From Cupriavidus necator A5-1 (GTDB taxonomy: Bacteria; Pseudomonadota; Gammaproteobacteria; Burkholderiales; Burkholderiaceae), in assembly GCF_000744095.1 (NCBI RefSeq), contig NZ_JQLI01000008.1, forward strand, positions 2,852,001 to 2,916,000: 64,000 bases of DNA, written 5' to 3'. Both the position numbers and the translations under genes were made by a program. Position 1 is the stretch's first letter; every line of letters begins with the position of its first letter. Under the pieces are notes generated by a model. That model worked only from the letters and a program-made list of their open reading frames with translations, made no database searches and was not told where the DNA came from. Shown here one piece after another: positions 55,553 through 62,489 of this stretch.

Positions 55553-57034
55553 ATGCCTTTGTCCCTACAGAACCAGACCTTGCTTCCCGGCCGCAACTAT
55601 ATCGGCGGCGAATGGTGCGGCGCGGCCGACGATCGCACACTGTCCGTGGCGGACCCCGCGACGGATGAAGTCTTTGCGGCGGTACCGGATAGCGGTGCGG
55701 CGGACGCACGCCGCGCCGTCGATGTCGCGCACGCAGCGTTCCCAAGCTGGCGCAAAACGCCGGCCAAGCAGCGCGCGCAGATCATCAAGCGCTGGAACGA
55801 CCTGATCGTCAGCCACGTGGAAGACCTTGGCCGCCTGATTTCGCGCGAGCAGGGCAAGCCATTGGCGGAAGGCAAAGGCGAGGTGCTGTACGCCGCGAGC
55901 TATGTCGAATGGTTTGCAGAAGAAGCCACCCGCGCCGATGGCGACGTGATCGCCGCACCGGTGCCCGGCCGGCGCATGCTGGCACTGCGCGAGCCGGTCG
56001 GCGTCATCGCGGCGATCACGCCGTGGAATTTCCCGGCCGCGATGATCGCGCGCAAGATCGCCCCGGCGCTGGCGGCCGGTTGCACGGTGGTGTGCAAACC
56101 TGCCGAGGATACGCCGCTGACCTCGCTGGCGCTGGTCAGGCTCGCCGAACAGGCGGGCGTGCCGCCGGGCGTGCTGAATATCGTCACCGCCTCGCGCGAA
56201 CGCGCGCCCGAAGTCGTCGACGTATGGCTGGACGATGCCCGGGTGCGCAAGATCACCTTTACCGGCTCGACGCCGGTGGGCAAGCACCTGGCGCGCCGCT
56301 CCGCCGATACGCTGAAGAAGCTGTCGCTGGAACTGGGCGGCAATGCCCCGTTTATCGTGTTCGACGATGCCGACCTCGACGCCGCCGTCGATGGATTGAT
56401 GGCTTCCAAGTTCCGCAACGGCGGGCAGACCTGCGTGTGCCCGAACCGCATCTATGTCCAGGACAAGGTGCATGACGCCTTCGTCGACAAGCTTGCCGCC
56501 CGCGTCGGCGCGCTGGTAGTCGCTCCTGCCACGAACCCCGCCGCGCAGATCGGTCCGATGATCAACGCGCGGGCGGTCGACAAGATCGAACGTCATGTGA
56601 AGAACGCGGTCAGCCGCGGTGCCCGCGTGGTCGTCGGCGGCGAGCGCATCCGCAACGAGCAATGCCCGGGGCCGAACTACTATGCGCCCACCGTGCTGGT
56701 CGATGTGGATGCGTCGATGGACTGCTCCTGTGAGGAGACCTTCGGGCCGGTTGCGCCGGTTACGCGCTTCAGTACCGAGGCGGATGTCGTTGCGGCGGCC
56801 AATGCCACCCCGTTCGGGCTGGCGGCGTATTTCTACTCGAATGACGTGCGGCGGATCTGGCGCCTTGCCGATGCGCTCGAGTCGGGCATTGTCGGGATCA
56901 ACGAGGGCGCGGTGGCCGCGGAAGCGGCGCCCTTTGGCGGCGTGAAGGACTCCGGCTACGGACGCGAAGGGTCGCGCTATGGGCTTGAGGAGTACATGCA
57001 TATCAAGTACGTGTGCCAGGGACTGCTGGGCTGA
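55553..57034 (+). CDS. gabD: NAD(P)-dependent succinate-semialdehyde dehydrogenase type
   Basis: 493 residues from ATG 55553 with AAGGAGAG. Aldehyde dehydrogenase motifs: WNFPAAMIARKIAPALAAGC near 161, KPAEDTPLTSLALVRL, FTGSTPVGKHL, LELGGNAPFIVFDDADLD with the general-base Glu, and GGQTCVCPNRIYVQ with catalytic Cys plus the second Cys two residues on, which marks the GabD/SSADH group. It oxidises succinate semialdehyde (or glutarate semialdehyde) to the diacid. With the aminotransferase downstream it forms a GABA- or 5-aminovalerate-type degradation pair; these cannot be told apart here. Confidence 0.92.
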   Translation: MPLSLQNQTLLPGRNYIGGEWCGAADDRTLSVADPATDEVFAAVPDSGAADARRAVDVAHAAFPSWRKTPAKQRAQIIKRWNDLIVSHVEDLGRLISREQGKPLAEGKGEVLYAASYVEWFAEEATRADGDVIAAPVPGRRMLALREPVGVIAAITPWNFPAAMIARKIAPALAAGCTVVCKPAEDTPLTSLALVRLAEQAGVPPGVLNIVTASRERAPEVVDVWLDDARVRKITFTGSTPVGKHLARRSADTLKKLSLELGGNAPFIVFDDADLDAAVDGLMASKFRNGGQTCVCPNRIYVQDKVHDAFVDKLAARVGALVVAPATNPAAQIGPMINARAVDKIERHVKNAVSRGARVVVGGERIRNEQCPGPNYYAPTVLVDVDASMDCSCEETFGPVAPVTRFSTEADVVAAANATPFGLAAYFYSNDVRRIWRLADALESGIVGINEGAVAAEAAPFGGVKDSGYGREGSRYGLEEYMHIKYVCQGLLG

Positions 57035-57053
57035 GCACCCTCCTCTTCCTCTC

Positions 57054-57079
57054 GAGCGGCCGGCGCAAGCCGGCCGCTC
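57054..57079 (+). terminator. Perfect 11-bp hairpin with GCAA tetraloop after the aldehyde dehydrogenase
   Basis: GAGCGGCCGGC (57054-57064), loop GCAA, and GCCGGCCGCTC (57069-57079) pair without mismatch, 20 bases after the stop. The GNRA tetraloop adds stability. The downstream run TCTGCATTTA is only modestly T-rich, so it may be a weak terminator or mRNA-protecting hairpin within a longer operon. Confidence 0.6.
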
Positions 57080-57268
57080 TGCATTTAGAGCCCCGCCAGC
57101 AAGCCCCTCATCCATCCCATCGAAGGAACTGCTGTTCCTCCCGCCACAACAGAATTCACTGCTGATCCAGGCCACGAATTCGGTAAGAGCACGACGACCC
57201 TCGTCCCTATACTGGTCCCGGTGATTGCCAGAAAGCGTTGGCGATAAAACCCCCAGCAGGCTTCCACC

Positions 57269-60244
57269 GTGCCGCACACGAACTCCATGACAGCGATGAC
57301 CCAACGCCAGGCCAGCGCGCCAACCGACCTCAATGCGCTGCTGCGGCTGCGCACCCGACTGGAAGCCGAAACCACCGCGGAAGTGCGCTTCGATGCGGTG
57401 ACGCGCGCCATCTACGCATCGGAAGCCTCGAACTATCGGCAGGTGCCGCTTGGCGTCGTCATTCCGAAGTCTGTCGAAGACCTGGAGACCACCGTGCGGC
57501 TGTGCGGCAAGCTTGGCGTGGCCATGGTGCCACGCGGCGCGGGCACCTCGATGAGCGGGCAGTCGGTCAACGCCGCAGTCTGCATCGACCATTCAAAGTA
57601 CCTGCACGCGGTTGAGCTAATCGATCCGGCGCGGCGCATCGGGCGCGTGCAGCCAGGCGTCATCTGCGACCACCTGAAGCAGGCCGCCGCCACGCACGAC
57701 CTCACCTTCGGCCCCGATCCCGCCACCCACAGCCGCTGCACGCTGGGCGGCATGATCGGCAACAACTCATGCGGCGCCCATTCGGTGATGGCCGGCAAGA
57801 CGGTCGAGAACATCGAGCGCCTGGAGATCGTGACGGCCACCGGCGCGCGCTTCTGGGTCGGCGCCACCGACGAGGCCGCGTATGCCGAACATCTGGCGGC
57901 AGGCGGCGAACAGGCGCGCATCGTCAAGGCCCTGCGCGAACTGGCCGAGCGCTATGCGGACGATATCCGCGCGGGCTTTCCGCGGCTCAAGCGCCGCGTC
58001 TCCGGCTACAACCTGGACCAGTTGCTGCCGGAGAACGGTTTCCACATCGCCCGCGCACTGGTGGGATCCGAGGGGACCTGCGCAACCGTGCTGCGTGCCG
58101 ACACGTCGCTGGTGGAGGGACTGCCCGAGCGCGTACTGCTGGTGCTCGGCTTCGATACCATCTTCGATGCCGCCGACTGCGTGCCCGAGCTGTTGCCGCT
58201 CGGACCGATCGCGATGGAAGGCCTGGACACCGGCATCATCGGCGGACTGAAGCAGCTTGGGCTGAAGCTCGACGACATCGCCGAGCTGCCGGCCGGCAAT
58301 GCCTGGCTGATGGTGGAGTTCGGGGCTGCCCTGCGCGACCAGGCCCGCGAGCTGGCAGCCCGCGCTGCCAGCGCGGCACGCTCGTTCCCCACGCAGCCGA
58401 ATGTAAGGCTGGTCGACGATCCCTCGCTGATGGGACGCCTCTGGGCCATCCGCGAGACCGGGGCTTCGGCAACGTCGTTGTCGACCGTTCCCGGACAACC
58501 CGATCCCACCGTGGGCTGGGAAGACGCCGCGGTCGAGCCGGCCCGGCTTGGCGCCTACCTGAGGGAATTCTCCACCCTGGTCGAGCGCTATGGCTACAAG
58601 ACCAATATGTACGGCCACTTTGGCGATGGCTGCATTCATTCGCGCATCACCTTCGACCTGCGTTCCCGCACCGGCGTTGGCGACTGGCGCAAATTCCTGG
58701 CGGAAGCGGCCGCGCTGGTCGTCAAATACCAGGGCTCATTGTCCGGCGAGCATGGCGACGGCCAAGCCAAGGGAGAGTTCCTGCCCCTGATGTTCACGCC
58801 CCGGCTGATGCAGGCGTTCCGCGAGTTCAAGGCCATCTGGGACCCGAACGGCCTGATGAACCCCGGCAAGCTGATCGATGCGATGCCGGTGGACGCCAAC
58901 CTGCGCATGGGTCCGTCATACAAGCAGGATCAGGCAACCAGCGTCTTCACCTATCCGATGGGCGATGGCCCGGGCACCGGCTTTGGCCGCGAGACCGAGC
59001 GCTGCATCGGCATGGGCAAGTGCCGGTCGCTCGATGGCGGCACCATGTGCCCCAGCTTCAAGGCCACCCGCGAAGAACGCTACGCCACACGCGGACGCGC
59101 GCGCCTGTTCTTCGAGATGCTCAACGGCGAAGTCATCAGCGAGACCCGTGACGGCGAGGCGGTCAAGGACTCGATGGACCTGTGCCTGTCGTGCAAAGGC
59201 TGCAAGCACGACTGTCCGACCCATGTCGACATCCCCAAGTACCGCAGCGAGTTCCTGTATCGCTACTACAAGCGCCGCCTGCGCGCGCCGATGGATGCCG
59301 CGATCGGGCGGCTGGGGCAATGGCTGCCCACGGCCACGCGCGCGGCTGGCCTGCTCAATGCCCTGATGCGCAATCCGCTGACCCGGCGCGTCGGCCACGC
59401 TTTCGGCCTGGCCCGCTCGGCCGTGTTCCCCGAGATCGCCAACACCGCATTCCGCCGCACCGGCACAGCGACCCGCCTGCAGCAGACCGGCATGCGGCCG
59501 TACGGCCAGCGCGACGTCGTCATCTGGACTGACACCTTCAATAACGGCTTCACGCCGCATGTGCTCGAGGCCGCCGTCGCGGTGGTCGAGCGGCAGGGGT
59601 GGAACGCGCGGCTGAGCGCGCGCCACGTCTGCTGCGGCCGGCCGTTCTATGACGTCGGCCTGCTGGACCAGGCGCGCCGCAACCTGCTCGAGATCCTGGA
59701 CGTACTGTCCGCGCCGATTGCCGCCGGCGTTCCGGTGCTGGTACTGGAACCAAGCTGCCTGTCGGTGTTCCGGGATGAAATGCCGGCCTTGCTGCCTGAC
59801 GACCCGCGCGCCAAAGCGCTGGCAGCGTTGACGGTCACGATGGCCGAGTTCGCCACCCGGGCCGGCATGGCGCTGGGCAACGACGCCGCGGTCCACCTGC
59901 ACGCCCACTGCCATCACCGCGCCTGCGGCGGCACGGCGGCGGAACGCCAGCTTGGCGCAAGCGTCCTCGACACCGGCTGTTGCGGGATGGCCGGCGCGTT
60001 CGGCTATCACCGCAAGACGGCCGAGCTGTCGCGCCGGATTGGCGAGAGCACGCTGCAGCCAAAGCTTGCCGAACTCCCGGCCGATGCGCTGGTTGCCGCG
60101 GACGGCTTCAGCTGCCGCACCCAGATCCGCAAGCTGACCGGACGCGAACCGCGCCACCTCGCAGAGATCCTTGCCGACTCTAACCCTTCGCAACCCCGCC
60201 GCGACACCGACTTCGCGGAACCTGAAAGAGGCGTAACGCAATGA
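57269..60244 (+). CDS. FAD- and [4Fe-4S]-containing D-2-hydroxyacid (D-2-hydroxyglutarate-type) dehydrogenase
   Basis: 991 residues from GTG 57269; ATG 57287 or 57296 are alternatives. FAD-binding PCMH fold at about 60-250 (GVVIPKSVEDLETTVRLCGK, MVPRGAGTSMSGQSVN, GGMIGNNSCGAHSVMAGKTV), FAD-oxidase C domain to about 560 (YKTNMYGHFGDGCIHSRITF, GSLSGEHGDGQAKGEFLPLM). Then two [4Fe-4S] motifs near 590 (CIGMGKCRSLDGGTMCP) and 645 (CLSCKGCKHDCPTH), and a CCG domain near 885-905 (HAHCHHRACGG, TGCCGMAGAFGYH). This is the YdiJ-like layout that passes electrons to the quinone pool. The aminotransferase gene overlaps its end by 4 bases (ATGA). Confidence 0.92.
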   Translation: MPHTNSMTAMTQRQASAPTDLNALLRLRTRLEAETTAEVRFDAVTRAIYASEASNYRQVPLGVVIPKSVEDLETTVRLCGKLGVAMVPRGAGTSMSGQSVNAAVCIDHSKYLHAVELIDPARRIGRVQPGVICDHLKQAAATHDLTFGPDPATHSRCTLGGMIGNNSCGAHSVMAGKTVENIERLEIVTATGARFWVGATDEAAYAEHLAAGGEQARIVKALRELAERYADDIRAGFPRLKRRVSGYNLDQLLPENGFHIARALVGSEGTCATVLRADTSLVEGLPERVLLVLGFDTIFDAADCVPELLPLGPIAMEGLDTGIIGGLKQLGLKLDDIAELPAGNAWLMVEFGAALRDQARELAARAASAARSFPTQPNVRLVDDPSLMGRLWAIRETGASATSLSTVPGQPDPTVGWEDAAVEPARLGAYLREFSTLVERYGYKTNMYGHFGDGCIHSRITFDLRSRTGVGDWRKFLAEAAALVVKYQGSLSGEHGDGQAKGEFLPLMFTPRLMQAFREFKAIWDPNGLMNPGKLIDAMPVDANLRMGPSYKQDQATSVFTYPMGDGPGTGFGRETERCIGMGKCRSLDGGTMCPSFKATREERYATRGRARLFFEMLNGEVISETRDGEAVKDSMDLCLSCKGCKHDCPTHVDIPKYRSEFLYRYYKRRLRAPMDAAIGRLGQWLPTATRAAGLLNALMRNPLTRRVGHAFGLARSAVFPEIANTAFRRTGTATRLQQTGMRPYGQRDVVIWTDTFNNGFTPHVLEAAVAVVERQGWNARLSARHVCCGRPFYDVGLLDQARRNLLEILDVLSAPIAAGVPVLVLEPSCLSVFRDEMPALLPDDPRAKALAALTVTMAEFATRAGMALGNDAAVHLHAHCHHRACGGTAAERQLGASVLDTGCCGMAGAFGYHRKTAELSRRIGESTLQPKLAELPADALVAADGFSCRTQIRKLTGREPRHLAEILADSNPSQPRRDTDFAEPERGVTQ

Positions 60245-61533
60245 CCCAGTCCAACCAGGCCCATATCGCGGCCCGCACCCAACATGTGCCGCATGGCGTC
60301 GTCACCGCCCATCCGATCTTTGCCGACAAGGCCGAGGGTTCGTTCCTCTGGGATGTGGAAGGACGTCGCTATATCGATTTCGTCGGCGGTATTGGCGTGC
60401 AGAATATCGGCCATAACCACCCCAAGGTCGTCGAGGCAGTGCGCAAGCAACTGGGTCGCGTGACGCACGCAGCGTTCCAGGTGGTCGGCTATGACGTCTA
60501 TGTCGAGCTGGCCGCGCGGCTGAACAAGCTGGTCGGGGGCGCCGAGCACTACAAAGCGTTGTTCGCGACGACCGGCGCGGAAGCGGTGGAAAACGCGGTC
60601 AAGATCGCGCGCGCCTACCGCAATGTGCCGGGGATCATCGCGTTCCGCGGCGGCTTTCACGGGCGCACGCTGCTCGGCTCGACGCTGACCGGCATGAGCA
60701 CGCCGTACAAGCAGAACTTCGGGCCGCTGGCCGGCGACGTCTATCACACGCCTTATCCCGATGAATTCCGCGGCTTCTCGGGCGCGGATGCGATCCGTGC
60801 GCTGGAAGACCTCTTTGCCACGCAGATCGCCCCGGATCGGGTCGCGGCCATCATCCTGGAACCGGTGCAAGGCGACGGCGGCTTCCTGCCGGCCGGCAAC
60901 GAGTTCCTGCAGGCCCTGCGCGCGCTGACCCGCAAGCATGGCATCGTGCTGATCCTGGACGAGATCCAGGCCGGCTTCGGCCGTACCGGCAAGATGTTCG
61001 GCTTCCAGCATGCGGGCATCCAGCCCGACCTGGTCACGGTCGCAAAGAGCCTGGCCGGCGGCATGCCGCTGTCCGGCGTGGTCGGGCGTGCCGAGATCAT
61101 GGAGGCGCCGGCACCCGGCGGCCTGGGCGGCACGTATGCGGGCAATCCGCTCGCCTGCGCCGCCGCGCTGGCGGTGCTCGACCTGTTCGAGGAAGAACAG
61201 TTGCTCGCCAGTGCGCACGCGCTGGCTGAAACGCTGCGCGCAGGGCTCGACCAGCTCGCGCGCGAGTTTCCCGCCATCGGCACCGTGCGCGGCGTTGGCG
61301 CGATGCTGGCGCTGGAGTTCGTCAAGGACAGCGACCCGTTCCAACCCGACGCGGCATTCGCCCAGGCGGTGATCGACCGCTGCCGCGAAGGCGGCCTGCT
61401 GGTGATCAAGTGCGGCGTGCATCGGAACAACGTGCGCCTGCTGGCACCGCTCAACACCTCTGCGGAGACAGCGCAGGACGCCCTGAATATCTTGCGCGCC
61501 GCGATTGCCCAAACCAGCGACGAGGCCCGGTAA
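60241..61533 (+). CDS. gabT: 4-Aminobutyrate-type aminotransferase
   Basis: 430 residues from ATG 60241, overlapping the dehydrogenase stop. Class III aminotransferase motifs: FVGGIGVQNIGHNHPKVVEA near 50, TTGAEAVENAVKIARAYRNV near 110, RGGFHGRTLLGSTLTGM, EPVQGDGGFLPAGNEFL, ILDEIQAGFGRTGKMFGF with PLP-binding Asp, and VAKSLAGGMPLSGV with the Schiff-base Lys near 270, then GGTYAGNPLACAAALAVLD. It converts GABA (or 5-aminovalerate, as DavT) to the semialdehyde with 2-oxoglutarate as acceptor. The semialdehyde is the substrate of the dehydrogenase encoded at 55553. Confidence 0.93.
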   Translation: MTQSNQAHIAARTQHVPHGVVTAHPIFADKAEGSFLWDVEGRRYIDFVGGIGVQNIGHNHPKVVEAVRKQLGRVTHAAFQVVGYDVYVELAARLNKLVGGAEHYKALFATTGAEAVENAVKIARAYRNVPGIIAFRGGFHGRTLLGSTLTGMSTPYKQNFGPLAGDVYHTPYPDEFRGFSGADAIRALEDLFATQIAPDRVAAIILEPVQGDGGFLPAGNEFLQALRALTRKHGIVLILDEIQAGFGRTGKMFGFQHAGIQPDLVTVAKSLAGGMPLSGVVGRAEIMEAPAPGGLGGTYAGNPLACAAALAVLDLFEEEQLLASAHALAETLRAGLDQLAREFPAIGTVRGVGAMLALEFVKDSDPFQPDAAFAQAVIDRCREGGLLVIKCGVHRNNVRLLAPLNTSAETAQDALNILRAAIAQTSDEAR

Positions 61534-61638
61534 CACGCAGGGTTCACCGGGTCAGGCCAACAGTACGCGGCCCGGCCGCAGTATGATTGGGGCGCCACCG
61601 GGAGCCGCCGTTTCGAATCCTCGCCTTGGAGCCAACAC

Positions 61639-62427
61639 GTGAAATTCCTGATTGCGCCAGTCTTCGCGCTGCTGTCGTCCGTGGCCGCGGCACAAACGGT
61701 GTCCGCGGTAACGTCAGCCCCGCCAGCCCTGAACCGGGTCGCCCAGAGCGGCACCCTGCGCGTGTGTACGCCGGGTGACTACAAGCCTTTCAGCTTCCAG
61801 CGCCCGGACGGGAGTTTCGAAGGACTGGATGTGGACCTGATGGGCTCGCTCGCGACGGCGCTCGGCGCAAAGCCGCAATTCGTCAAGACTACCTGGGCGA
61901 ACCTGATGCCCGACTTTGTCGCGGGCAAATGCGATATTGCGGCCGGCGGCATCTCGGTCACGCTGGAGCGCCAGAAGCTCGCATTCTTCAGCGTGCCCTA
62001 CATGGTCAACGGCAAGACGCCGATCGCGCGCTGCGAGAATGCGGCGAAGTACCAGAGCGTCGAGGCCATCAACCGGCCGGAGGTGCGCGTCATCGCCAAT
62101 CCCGGCGGCAGCAACGAGCGCTTTGCCAAGACGCGGCTGCAACGTGCCCAGCTCACCGTTCACCGCGACAACCTCACCATCTTCGACGAACTGATCGCCG
62201 GCCGGGCCGATGTCTTTGTCACCGAGGCGGCGGAGGCGGTGGCGCAAAGCCGGATTCATCCGGAGCTTTGCGCCATCAATCCCGAGCAGCCGCTGCAATA
62301 TGCGGAGATGGCCTTCCTGCTGCCCACCGGGGACACCGTCTTCAAGGGCTTTGTCGACCAATGGCTGCACCTGGCCAGGGCAGGCGGTGACTACCAGGTG
62401 CATGCGGCCAAGTGGCTCGGCAAATAA
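61639..62427 (+). CDS. Periplasmic cyclohexadienyl-dehydratase-like (PheC-type) protein
   Basis: 262 residues from GTG 61639 with GGAG upstream. Signal peptide about 1-18 (MKFLIAPVFALLSSVAAA). The mature chain has the amino-acid binding protein fold (SBP_bac_3) but follows the recalled Pseudomonas PheC sequence closely: RVCTPGDYKPFSFQRPDGSF, TTWANLMPDFVAGKCDIAAG, ISVTLERQKLAFFSVPYM, NPGGSNERFAKTRLQRAQLT, VHRDNLTIFDELIAGRADVF and QSRIHPELCAINPEQPL. The Glu in VTEAAEAVAQSR, where PheC has its acid/base residue, is present. It could be a real periplasmic prephenate/arogenate dehydratase or a solute-binding relative. Confidence 0.85.
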   Translation: MKFLIAPVFALLSSVAAAQTVSAVTSAPPALNRVAQSGTLRVCTPGDYKPFSFQRPDGSFEGLDVDLMGSLATALGAKPQFVKTTWANLMPDFVAGKCDIAAGGISVTLERQKLAFFSVPYMVNGKTPIARCENAAKYQSVEAINRPEVRVIANPGGSNERFAKTRLQRAQLTVHRDNLTIFDELIAGRADVFVTEAAEAVAQSRIHPELCAINPEQPLQYAEMAFLLPTGDTVFKGFVDQWLHLARAGGDYQVHAAKWLGK

Positions 62428-62453
62428 GCCTGGCCCAACCGCGCAGGGGCGCA

Positions 62454-62482
62454 GGCGGAAACCTTGCGCAAAAAGGTCCGCC
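62454..62482. terminator. Hairpin between converging genes
   Basis: GGCGGA (62454-62459) with AACCTT and AAGGTCCGCC (62473-62482) form a 10-bp stem with a 2-base bulge around a GCGCAAA-containing loop. It sits between the PheC-like gene and the second binding protein gene, which end facing each other. Confidence 0.5.
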
Positions 62483-62489
62483 CGCCCCG

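Noticed and set aside
61600-61640. TTTCGAATCC resembling a tRNA T-loop before the PheC-like gene
   Set aside because: No acceptor, D or anticodon stems can be drawn in the surrounding 100 bases.
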